A stretch of DNA of 6,166 bases from Bacillota bacterium (GCA_030705945.1 JAUZPS010000295.1:1-6166); one strand, 5' to 3'; positions 1 to 6,166 are shown, counted from the stretch's first letter. The notes: a model not told the origin generated them from the sequence alone. Made by a program: numbers and translations.

Positions 1-6
1 CTATCA

Positions 7-36
7 CAAAATAACGTTAAAGCGTTCGTTATTTTG
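7..36. repeat. Perfect 10-bp inverted repeat, possible terminator of an upstream gene
   Basis: The arms CAAAATAACG (7-16) and CGTTATTTTG (27-36) are exact reverse complements around a 10-base loop. An alternative smaller stem is AACG (13-16) with CGTT (23-26). The A-run on the left arm and T-run on the right arm resemble a bidirectional intrinsic terminator, but the GC core is short and no T-run follows the stem. No gene end is visible to its left inside the window, so its role is inferred from position only. Confidence 0.4.
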
Positions 37-100
37 CTCCGTCAAATGTAAGATTAATAGTGCTTTTTATATACCTAAAGTAAAAAGAAGCATAGTGAAT

Positions 101-130
101 TTAAATTTATATATAAAATTTATATATAAT
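101..130 (+). promoter_or_regulatory. Candidate sigma-A-type promoter overlapping a 13-bp tandem repeat
   Basis: A consensus TATAAT lies at 125-130. The best -35 candidate is TTAAAT at 101-106, 18 bases upstream and a poor match to TTGACA. The region between is two exact tandem copies of AAATTTATATATA (103-115 and 116-128). It would drive the row of genes starting at 225, leaving a leader of about 85-90 bases. In such AT-rich DNA a TATAAT match can occur by chance, so the call is tentative. No familiar NAD-related operator or riboswitch was recognised in the leader. Confidence 0.4.
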
Positions 131-210
131 AATGGCATTGAATAAACAATAAAATTTTGAGTTCTACAAATATATGAATAATAAACAAAATGTATTGGCT
201 GGTATTTTGA

Positions 211-217
211 GAGGAGG
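211..217 (+). promoter_or_regulatory. Strong ribosome binding site that sets the nicotinamidase start at 225
   Basis: GAGGAGG lies seven bases before ATG 225. The frame stays open upstream to an ATG at 174, but that ATG has no Shine-Dalgarno sequence, and starting there would add 17 residues with no family resemblance. The start at 225 is therefore preferred. Confidence 0.85.
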
Positions 218-224
218 AACTATT

Positions 225-902
225 ATGGAGAATATTAATAAGAAAGAATTTTTAGATAAAAGCAGGGTTATATTGGAGGGCGTATTGGACTTACTTGCGG
301 GTTTGCCTGAGCTGAAGCTTAGTAATATGGGGAGCAAAAATACTGCGCTTGTCATAGTTGATATGATAAACGGTTTTGCAAGGACAGGAGCGCTTAAAAG
401 TCCTGCTGTTGAAGCATTGATACCTGGGATTGAAAGACTTTCTAAAGCTTGCGATAAAGAAGGGATCATAAAGGTTGCCTTTGCTGATAATCATACAGAT
501 GCGTCGCCTGAATTTGAATCATACCCGCAGCACTGTATTACATGTACAATAGAAAGTGAAATCGTGGATGAATTAAAGTCAGTTGGCGGATATACCCTGA
601 TTCCGAAGAATTCTACAAACGGTTTTATTGAAGAAGGTTTTCAGGAATGGCTTAAAAACAATAATGATATAGACACATTTGTAGTTACAGGCGACTGTAC
701 CGATATATGCGTTCAGCAGTTCGCAATAACTTTGAAGACATGGTTTAACAAGCTAGACAAGAAGATAAGGGTAATTGTTCCTATTGAACTGGTAGATACG
801 TATGATTTAGGTCTCCATAATGGTGAGCTTATGAATGTTATTGCATTTTACAATATGATTGGCAATGGTATAGAAGTAGTTAAATCAATTGTTATAGAAT
901 AA
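225..902 (+). CDS. pncA: Isochorismatase-family cysteine hydrolase, probable nicotinamidase
   Basis: This 225-residue cytosolic enzyme probably deamidates nicotinamide to nicotinate and ammonia, the first step of NAD salvage. The family catalytic triad is visible: Asp46 in ALVIVDMINGF, Lys128 in LIPKNSTNGF and Cys162 in TGDCTDICVQQ. The metal-binding residues typical of nicotinamidases, rather than of isochorismatases in general, are also present: Asp88 and His90 in FADNHTD and His103 in YPQHC. Two features are unusual. About 37 predicted helical residues precede the first core strand, where many PncA proteins place the catalytic Asp near residue 10. The usual HCVxGT stretch reads HCITCT, with Cys107 in place of Gly. 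The gene ends 13 bases before the preferred pncB start, which strongly supports the nicotinamide substrate. Another amide hydrolase activity of the same fold is the main alternative. Confidence 0.87.
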   Translation: MENINKKEFLDKSRVILEGVLDLLAGLPELKLSNMGSKNTALVIVDMINGFARTGALKSPAVEALIPGIERLSKACDKEGIIKVAFADNHTDASPEFESYPQHCITCTIESEIVDELKSVGGYTLIPKNSTNGFIEEGFQEWLKNNNDIDTFVVTGDCTDICVQQFAITLKTWFNKLDKKIRVIVPIELVDTYDLGLHNGELMNVIAFYNMIGNGIEVVKSIVIE

Positions 903-907
903 GGGGG
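902..907 (+). promoter_or_regulatory. Ribosome binding site favouring a GTG start for pncB
   Basis: AGGGGG overlaps the end of the preceding stop codon and can pair with the 16S tail if one G-U wobble is allowed. It sits only 2 bases before ATG 910, 8 bases before GTG 916 and 17 bases before ATG 925, all in one frame. Normal spacing favours GTG 916. Confidence 0.6.
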
Positions 908-915
908 AAATGAAT

Positions 916-2361
916 GTGGACAAAATGAATTTAACAATGCTTACCGATTTTTATGAATTAACAATGGCAAATGGGTATTTGAAAAATGGATTTAAGGATA
1001 AAATAGCTTATTTTGATATGTTTTTCAGAAAGATACCTGACGGCGGCGGTTTTGCAATAATGGCAGGTATTGAGCAGCTAATAGACTATATTAAGAACCT
1101 CAAATTTGATGATAGGGATATAGCGTATTTAAGAGGGAAAAACCTTTTTTGCGAAGAGTTTATGGACTATCTGATTAACTTCAAATTTAGCTGTGATATC
1201 TGGGCTATCCCAGAGGGAACGCCTATTTTTCCGAATGAATCTATAATTACTGTTAAAGGTCCTGTTATTGAGGCTCAGTTTATTGAAACTATGATCTTAT
1301 TGACTATAAACCATCAGAGCCTTATAGCAACAAAGGCAAACAGGATTGTACGGGCCGCAAAGGGCAGAGACATTATGGAGTTCGGCTCTAGAAGGGCTCA
1401 GGGCTATGACGGAGCAATTTACGGAGCAAGAGCGGCATATATCGGAGGATGCGTCGGAACTGCATGCGCAATTTCAGATAGGGACTGCAATATTCCTGCC
1501 ATAGGCACTATGGCTCACAGCTGGATTCAGATGTTTCCAACTGAACTTGAAGCCTTCAGGGCTTATGCAAGAACATACCCTGATAACTGCACCCTTTTGG
1601 TGGATACTTATAATGTTGTCAAATCAGGTGTGCCTAACGCGATAAAGGTTTTTATTGAAGAGGTTGTTGAAAGAGGATTCAGACCTAAGGGCATAAGAGT
1701 AGACAGCGGAGATATAACATATTTATCAAAGAAGGCAAGGGAGATGCTGGATGCGGCTGGTTTTGAAGATTGTAAAATAGTAGCTTCCAATTCATTAGAT
1801 GAGTATATTATAAGAGATCTATTGCAGCAAGGAGCAGAGGTCGACTTGTTTGGGGTTGGCGAGAGATTGATAACATCAAAATCGGAACCTGTTTTTGGCG
1901 GAGTCTATAAGCTTGCCGCAGTAGAAGAAATGGGCCAGATTATTCCCAAGATTAAGATAAGCGAGAATGTGGGTAAGATCACAAATCCAGGATACAAAGA
2001 GGTTTGGAGATTGTTTGATAGAATCAGCGGAAAGGCTATAGCTGATGTGCTCACAAATTTTGATGAAATTATAGACGATTCTGTTGATTATGAAATCTTT
2101 GACCCTGAATATACATGGAAGCGGCAGACTATTTCAAACTTTACAGCAAAAAAGCTAATGATTAAGATATTTGATAATGGCAATTGCGTTTATGAAAGCC
2201 CATCCCTTAAAGAAATTAAGGAGTACTGCCATGAACAGGTAAATGGTTTGTGGGACGAGGTTTTAAGGCTTGATAATCCACATAAATACTATGTTGATTT
2301 GTCGAAACCTTTATGGGACCTTAAACAAAGGCTATTGGAACAGTTTTCTATAAAAGGATGA
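916..2361 (+). CDS. pncB: Nicotinate phosphoribosyltransferase
   Basis: PncB joins nicotinate to phosphoribosyl pyrophosphate, coupled to ATP hydrolysis, giving nicotinate mononucleotide in the Preiss-Handler route to NAD. From GTG 916 the protein has 481 residues, a full length for the long Firmicute form. Recognisable blocks in order are TDFYELTMANGY (10-21), FGSRRAQG (156-163), GTMAHSW with His201 as the likely phosphorylated histidine, VDTYN (229-233) and RVDSGD (261-266), the last three lining the phosphoribosyl site. VGERLITS and FGGVYKLAAV follow at about 314-336. The C-terminus looks complete (LWDLKQRLLEQF near the end). ATG 910, in the same frame, would add two residues but lies too close to the Shine-Dalgarno site. 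Translation is probably coupled to the nicotinamidase upstream. The sequence shows no damage even though the next gene is truncated right after the stop. Confidence 0.96.
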   Translation: MDKMNLTMLTDFYELTMANGYLKNGFKDKIAYFDMFFRKIPDGGGFAIMAGIEQLIDYIKNLKFDDRDIAYLRGKNLFCEEFMDYLINFKFSCDIWAIPEGTPIFPNESIITVKGPVIEAQFIETMILLTINHQSLIATKANRIVRAAKGRDIMEFGSRRAQGYDGAIYGARAAYIGGCVGTACAISDRDCNIPAIGTMAHSWIQMFPTELEAFRAYARTYPDNCTLLVDTYNVVKSGVPNAIKVFIEEVVERGFRPKGIRVDSGDITYLSKKAREMLDAAGFEDCKIVASNSLDEYIIRDLLQQGAEVDLFGVGERLITSKSEPVFGGVYKLAAVEEMGQIIPKIKISENVGKITNPGYKEVWRLFDRISGKAIADVLTNFDEIIDDSVDYEIFDPEYTWKRQTISNFTAKKLMIKIFDNGNCVYESPSLKEIKEYCHEQVNGLWDEVLRLDNPHKYYVDLSKPLWDLKQRLLEQFSIKG

Positions 2362-2362
2362 A

Positions 2363-2977
2363 CTAAACAACCAAACAGCGGTTTCCCTAAGAGCGTATAA
2401 AAATGGTATGTCGCCAAAAGAGTCCGGTTTTATAAATCCGGATGGTAAAGGCAACGGTTCTCTGATGAGGGTATTACCGCTGGCATTATGGCATAAGGGA
2501 AGTGAAGAAGAGTTGGTTGAGGATGCTCACACCCAATCGATTGTTACCCACGGTAACGAATGTAACCAGGTTTGCTGCGCATTATACTGTCTTTGGGCAA
2601 GAGAACTTATGAAAGGCGTATCAGTTGATGAGTCTTACAGTTCAGCTGTAAGGAAGCTTAGAGGGATATATCATGAGCGCTCGAAGCATTATGCTGAGCT
2701 CGAATGGACAATAAGACCCGATTATCCTGCAGAAGGGAATGGAGGAGGTTATGTGGTCGATTGTCTAAGAAGCGCAAGAATGGTTTTGATGGAAAACTCT
2801 TATGAGATGGTTGTAAAGTCTGCTGTTGCGTTAGGAGACGATACAGATACTACAGCTGCGGTAGCTGGGGGGCTTGCAGGGATTTATTATGGCTTTAATA
2901 GTATACCCAAAAGATGGTTTCTCGAGTTAAGGGGGAAGGAGATTGCTCAGACTCTAATTGATAAGCTGATTTGTTGA
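2363..2977 (+). pseudogene. ADP-ribosylglycohydrolase family protein lacking its N-terminal third
   Basis: Intact members (about 300 residues, DraG/ADPRH fold) remove ADP-ribose from proteins or small molecules using two metal ions. Counting from ATG 2408 (189 residues), the middle and end of the family are clear: GNGSLMRVLPLAL (15-27), an IVTHGN block (45-50), GGGYVVDCLRSAR (112-124), the metal-binding GDDTDTTAAVAGGLAG (143-158) and IPKRWFLELRG (166-176). In-frame codons before the ATG also look like the family (NNQTAVSLRAYKNG, 2366-2407). A stop at 2351 closes this frame, and no ATG, GTG or TTG occurs before 2408. ATG 2408 has no good ribosome binding site. Roughly 85-110 residues are missing, including the GDALG and TDDT-type motifs that supply metal ligands. 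The remaining frame has no stop, so the loss may be recent. I infer a non-catalytic remnant; a short binding protein or an assembly error remain possible. Confidence 0.78.
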
Positions 2978-2989
2978 AACTTCCTAAAT

Positions 2990-3003
2990 AAAAGCGCGCT
3001 TTT
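2990..3003. repeat. Perfect palindrome AAAAGCGCGCTTTT in the gap before kptA
   Basis: This 14-base sequence is its own reverse complement and is followed by one more T. As RNA it could form only a five-pair stem with a four-base loop, so it would be a weak terminator or attenuator. As DNA it could be an operator. Its GC centre stands out in an otherwise AT-rich 56-base gap. Function is not established. Confidence 0.4.
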
Positions 3004-3033
3004 TAATGTATTAGGAGAGAAGGTTATAATATA

Positions 3034-3573
3034 ATGGATAATATAAAATTAAGTAAGACCATGTCTTACGCGTTAAGACATGCGCCCTGGGAATATGAAC
3101 TTGAATTAGATGAGAACGGATTTGTGGCGCTTCAGCAGCTTTTGTTTTCATTAAAAGAGGAGAAAAAATGGTCAGGGCTTAGGGTAGAGGATATAATTGA
3201 TGTTGTCAAGACATCAGATAAAGGCAGGTTTGAAATATCAGGGGATAAGATAAGGGCTTTGTATGGCCATTCTATACCAAACAAGATTATAATGGAAAGA
3301 AAAGAGCCGCCTCAAACTCTTTATCATGGAACCACAAGGGAATTTACAAAAAAAATAATGGAAAATGGTCTTCTCCCTAAAGGAAGACAGTATGTTCATC
3401 TTGCTGTGGATATTGATATGGCAATTCAGGTTGGTAAACGCAGGGATGATAAACCGGTACTGCTTAAGGTTAACGCGCAGCTTGCATGGAGTGAGGGCGT
3501 TGCTTTTTATAAAGGGAATGATAAAGTCTGGCTTGCTGATATGGTTGAGAGCAAATATATAGAAGTGACTTAA
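3034..3573 (+). CDS. kptA: RNA 2'-phosphotransferase (Tpt1/KptA family)
   Basis: Tpt1/KptA enzymes transfer an internal RNA 2'-phosphate to NAD+, releasing nicotinamide and ADP-ribose 1'',2''-cyclic phosphate. The 179-residue protein is of full family length. An N-terminal winged-helix lobe carries LSKTMSYALRHAPW with the Arg15-His16 pair and LDENGFV (25-31). The linker has IRALYGHS, with Arg74 and His79. The ADP-ribosyltransferase-like lobe has LYHGTT (96-101), GLLPKGRQYVHLA (112-124) and VGKRR (133-137). These supply the expected Arg-His-Arg-Arg catalytic set, the last Arg being in GKRR (assigned from memory of the family). The usual VHLS reads VHLA. The start at 3034 is preceded by AGGAG and AAGG at 3013-3023. 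Bacteria lack the eukaryotic tRNA-splicing pathway that produces 2'-phosphates, so the natural substrate is open; RNA repaired after damage is one idea. The upstream genes could recycle its nicotinamide product. Confidence 0.95.
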   Translation: MDNIKLSKTMSYALRHAPWEYELELDENGFVALQQLLFSLKEEKKWSGLRVEDIIDVVKTSDKGRFEISGDKIRALYGHSIPNKIIMERKEPPQTLYHGTTREFTKKIMENGLLPKGRQYVHLAVDIDMAIQVGKRRDDKPVLLKVNAQLAWSEGVAFYKGNDKVWLADMVESKYIEVT

Positions 3574-3593
3574 TTGAGGAGAAATATTTAAAT

Positions 3594-3618
3594 TTTAACC
3601 GGAGGTAATTATGTTAAA
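3594..3618 (+). promoter_or_regulatory. Ribosome binding site for the methyltransferase gene, in a possible hairpin loop
   Basis: GGAGG at 3601-3605 lies five bases before ATG 3611 and fixes that start. TTTAAC (3594-3599) and GTTAAA (3613-3618) are reverse complements that would put the Shine-Dalgarno sequence and most of the start codon in a 13-base loop. The stem is short and AU-rich, so the hairpin itself is uncertain; the ribosome binding site is not. Confidence 0.5.
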
Positions 3619-5680
3619 GGCGCTTGAAGCAATTGAACGGTTTAAAGCTGGAGATCAGAAAGTATTAAAAGAAGAAAAGTGGCTTATGTACCTTGCGTTG
3701 ACCTCAGAAAGAAATATAAACCTTGAGCGGATTAACTCGTTAGAGGAAATGAAAAACAATTATGTTCTCAGATATGTTGAAAATACGCTATTAGCGCTTG
3801 AAGAGTCAGAATTGGACTCCAATAAAAAGTTTATTGTCGAAGAGGTTCTTAAATGGTCTGAGGTTGCAAAAGCAGGCATGTCTCATCATAGGAAAAGATG
3901 GATAAATAAGGGCTTTAATCTCTTTGCCCATAACATAGGTTCGGCTCAGATTTTTTGCGAGGATGCTGATTACTTAGACAGTAGGCTTAAAACAATTATA
4001 AATTATCTCATAATGACTCATGGTCTGATAGGTCAATATATAAGGGGAGAGGTTACTCTTATTGACAGCAGGCCTATCTTTTTGTTGGTTAAGGAAAAAT
4101 TTCTTGAGCCTTACGAATTGCTGGACATTCTTATGGTATTAAACTGCTGCATAATAAAAGCAATTGATGTAAAGCTTTGGGAAAATATCAGAAATGATGT
4201 TGAAGCTGTTATAGAGGACGTGGTAGAAGGCAGTTTCGAGAAGCAGCATACTATAAGAGAGAGAATCAGAAGACTTAGAACGATATCGATAAAGAACGGT
4301 GAAGATTTCGAAAGTGAATATAATAAACATCTTAGCCATGAAAGCGCAATGAAAGCTATGGAAAGCATTTTAAAAGGGATGGACTTATGGTATGTTGAAG
4401 CGGCTCTGTTTGATTTCTCCTTTGAAGAATTTGTTAAGATATTTCTATTGATTTATAAAAGCGTTGATTTTGATAAAGTTAAACATATCAGCTTTGAAGG
4501 CTTTATGAAAGAGTTGTATTATCAGCATAATGGTAAAAAACGAGTTAATATTTATAAAAAAAGGATCGTAGAGAAATATTTGCAGAACGTGACCATTGAA
4601 GATATTTTAAAGGAAAACTTCAAAGCCAATCCCCATCTTATCCATGAGACATTTCACGATAAAGATCTTGATGATACTGTGTTTTTTAATTTCAGATTTT
4701 CTCCGGCAGCAAGCAAGCTTATAGATTTTTGCGTTGAAGCGGAGAAATCGGATGTAATGTATGAAAGAGCGATTGTGTTGCTGTTTGATCTCTTTGGCTT
4801 AAGAAAGGATAAATATGACCGGTTCTATGAAGAAGAGTCCTATTTAAGCGTTATGAATCAAACAATCAATTACAAAAAAATAATTCTCGATTATGTAATA
4901 GGCAGCAGAATAATTGATATAGGTCCTGGCGGAGGCGCAATGATGGACTTGATTGAAGAGAGTTTCCCCGATAAGTACGTTGCGGGCGTTGATATTGCTC
5001 AGAATGTTATTGATGCGCTCAAAAAGAAAAAACAGATTGAAAATAGAAAATGGGAGGTGCTTTACGGGGATGCTCTAAATTTGAGCAAGTATCTTAAAAA
5101 GGACAGTATTGATACAATTATGTTTTGTTCAATTCTGCACGAGCTTTATTCATATATTGAATTTAAAGGGAAAAAGTTTAATCATGAGACTTTAGAAGCA
5201 GCTTTCAAAAGCGCCTTTGATGTTTTAGCGCATGGGGGTAGGATTATTATCAGGGATGGAATAATGTCTGAGCCAATAGAAGAGAAGCGCATAATCAGAT
5301 TTCTTTCCCAAGAGGGTATGGAGTTTTTAGAAAGGTATGCTCGTGATTTTAAGGGTAGAATGATAGAGTACAAAAAAGTGGGCCAGAACGAAGTAATCAT
5401 GCTAATAAATGACGCAATGGAGTTCCTTTATACATACACTTGGGGTGAGAGATCATATGTTCACGAAGTAAATGAACAATTCGGATACTTTACACCGAGT
5501 GGGTTTAAGAAGTTTATTAAGACGGTTCTTGGCGAAGGAGCCAAAATTGTGGAGTTTAAGCATTTTCTCCAGGATGGATATACAGTTGCGTTATCGCAAA
5601 AGGTAGAGTTATTTGATGAAGCAAGGAATCCTGTGAGACTGCCGGATAGTACATGCCTTGTAGTAATTGAGAAGAGCTGA
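3611..5680 (+). CDS. Two-part protein with a C-terminal class I SAM-dependent methyltransferase domain
   Basis: The 689-residue protein has a Rossmann-fold methyltransferase domain at about 415-605. Motif I is IIDIGPGGG (434-442), the acidic end of strand 2 is Asp461 in VAGVDIAQNVI, an adenine-contact candidate is GDALNL (486-491), motif IV is DTIMFCSILHEL (501-512), and LAHGGRIIIRDG (539-550) follows. The tail (about 606-689) includes YFTPSGFKKFI and a conserved-looking RLPDSTCLVV strand. The first 400 or so residues match no family I can name; they look helical. Residues 91-147 contain a polar cluster, MSHHRKRW, FNLFAHNIG and MTHGLIGQYIRGEV (His92, His93, His107, His137, Arg145, Glu147), which could be a metal or phosphate site, perhaps HD-like, but I cannot show this. 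There is no signal peptide or clear membrane segment. The gene starts 37 bases after kptA ends, so it is probably cotranscribed. RNA or a nucleotide is a plausible substrate from context alone. Confidence 0.85.
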   Translation: MLKALEAIERFKAGDQKVLKEEKWLMYLALTSERNINLERINSLEEMKNNYVLRYVENTLLALEESELDSNKKFIVEEVLKWSEVAKAGMSHHRKRWINKGFNLFAHNIGSAQIFCEDADYLDSRLKTIINYLIMTHGLIGQYIRGEVTLIDSRPIFLLVKEKFLEPYELLDILMVLNCCIIKAIDVKLWENIRNDVEAVIEDVVEGSFEKQHTIRERIRRLRTISIKNGEDFESEYNKHLSHESAMKAMESILKGMDLWYVEAALFDFSFEEFVKIFLLIYKSVDFDKVKHISFEGFMKELYYQHNGKKRVNIYKKRIVEKYLQNVTIEDILKENFKANPHLIHETFHDKDLDDTVFFNFRFSPAASKLIDFCVEAEKSDVMYERAIVLLFDLFGLRKDKYDRFYEEESYLSVMNQTINYKKIILDYVIGSRIIDIGPGGGAMMDLIEESFPDKYVAGVDIAQNVIDALKKKKQIENRKWEVLYGDALNLSKYLKKDSIDTIMFCSILHELYSYIEFKGKKFNHETLEAAFKSAFDVLAHGGRIIIRDGIMSEPIEEKRIIRFLSQEGMEFLERYARDFKGRMIEYKKVGQNEVIMLINDAMEFLYTYTWGERSYVHEVNEQFGYFTPSGFKKFIKTVLGEGAKIVEFKHFLQDGYTVALSQKVELFDEARNPVRLPDSTCLVVIEKS

Positions 5681-5783
5681 TTGGGAATGTAACATTGCTT
5701 ATTGCAAGATATATATTAGAATTATTAGAATCATTATTAATTTTACATTATATTAAATTTAAGCTTGATAGAGGTCATATTCA

Positions 5784-6166
5784 ATGAAAAAATTAATTTT
5801 AATTTGGGGAATTGTTTTTGTATTTATTTTGGCAGGGCTATTTGGTTTTAGTTATCATTTTTACCAGAATCCTTTTTATTTTATCAAGGGTTCTATAACT
5901 GTTGACAATATAAACTTCAATTCAGATAAGGATAAAGATGGTCTTAATGATCTTGATGATATCGTCGAGGGAGCAAGGAAGGAAATCGCTAATAAGACAA
6001 AATATAAGGATGCGTATTATAATGGAGGTTACCCTCCAGATAGTGAAGGCGTTTGTACAGATGTTATATGGAGAGCGTTGAAGAATGCGGGCTATGATTT
6101 TAAGAAGCTAATTGATAAAGATATTAACGAGAACCTCAAGGATTATTCTATTGGAGTAATTAAGCC
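5784..6166 (+). CDS. Membrane-anchored or secreted DUF1287 protein, cut by the right edge
   Basis: The frame is open from ATG 5784 to the window end (127 complete codons); GAGG at 5771-5774 is a suitably placed ribosome binding site. Residues 1-22 (MKK followed by about 19 mostly hydrophobic residues) form a signal anchor or uncleaved signal peptide. An aspartate-rich stretch SDKDKDGLNDLDD (47-59) resembles calcium-binding DxDxDG loops. The DUF1287 domain follows, with YYNGGYPPDSEGVCTDVIWR (78-97), NAGYDF and the start of its next block. DUF1287 belongs to the NlpC/P60-like papain fold group, so Cys91 is the likely nucleophile; an amidase role at the cell wall is an inference. Related proteins are about 200 residues, so perhaps 80-100 are missing here. 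The gap of 103 bases and the different cellular location suggest a unit separate from the NAD genes. Confidence 0.85.
   Translation, partial: MKKLILIWGIVFVFILAGLFGFSYHFYQNPFYFIKGSITVDNINFNSDKDKDGLNDLDDIVEGARKEIANKTKYKDAYYNGGYPPDSEGVCTDVIWRALKNAGYDFKKLIDKDINENLKDYSIGVIK

Noticed and set aside
1..224. Riboswitch or NAD-related operator in the leader
   Set aside because: I found no stem set matching a known NAD, nicotinate or other riboswitch and no clear palindrome resembling NiaR or NrtR sites; a covariance-model search would be needed to settle it.
164..494. Minus-strand open frames opposite the nicotinamidase gene
   Set aside because: They mirror a well-supported gene, lack ribosome binding sites and show no recognisable family motifs.
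2350..2365. Possible programmed +1 frameshift fusing PncB to the glycohydrolase fragment
   Set aside because: The frames overlap between TAA 2351 and TGA 2359, but the junction ATA AAA GGA TGA is not a known +1 slippery site, PncB ends at a normal family length, and a fusion would still lack the glycohydrolase N-terminus.
3365..3562. Plus-strand 65-codon frame inside kptA
   Set aside because: It lies wholly within a confident gene in another frame, has no Shine-Dalgarno site and has no recognisable content.
4111..5400. Minus-strand frames opposite the methyltransferase gene
   Set aside because: Short shadow frames without start signals or family resemblance.
5681..5783. Terminator and promoter between the methyltransferase and DUF1287 genes
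   Set aside because: Only a four-pair TTGC/GCAA stem without a T-run is visible, and several AT-rich -10-like strings occur without a convincing -35, so neither is called.
1..6166. CRISPR array, tRNA or rRNA, insertion sequence
   Set aside because: No regularly spaced repeats, no tRNA-like cloverleaf or TTC-loop sequence, and no transposase motifs or flanking inverted repeats were seen on either strand.

Overview
The window is A+T-rich, gene-dense DNA with strong Shine-Dalgarno sites, frequent ATA/AGA/AGG codons and short gaps. This looks like a low-GC Firmicute, most likely of the Clostridia; that assignment rests on composition and protein style only. All supported genes lie on the plus strand.

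Layout. Positions 1-224 hold no gene: an inverted repeat near the left edge (7-36) may be the terminator of an upstream gene, and an AT-rich 13-bp tandem repeat (103-128) overlaps the best promoter candidate. A tight row of five genes or gene remains follows. They are an isochorismatase-fold nicotinamidase (225-902), nicotinate phosphoribosyltransferase pncB (916 or 910 to 2361), an ADP-ribosylglycohydrolase that has lost its N-terminal third (about 2363-2977), an NAD-dependent RNA 2'-phosphotransferase kptA/Tpt1 (3034-3573), and a 689-residue protein with a C-terminal class I SAM methyltransferase domain and an unrecognised helical N-terminal half (3611-5680). After a 103-bp gap with no clear terminator, a membrane-anchored DUF1287 protein begins at 5784 and runs off the right edge.

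How the genes fit together. KptA consumes NAD+ and releases nicotinamide; the nicotinamidase converts nicotinamide to nicotinate; PncB converts nicotinate to nicotinate mononucleotide for NAD resynthesis. ADP-ribosylglycohydrolases remove ADP-ribose from modified targets. The row therefore reads as an NAD-using RNA-processing or ADP-ribosylation module carrying its own nicotinamide recycling, with the two-part methyltransferase as the uncharacterised member. The substrate is not known from the sequence. The two points most worth following are the broken ADP-ribosylglycohydrolase, whose recognisable homology starts almost directly after the pncB stop as if by deletion, and the N-terminal half of the methyltransferase protein. 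The DUF1287 gene is probably a separate unit.
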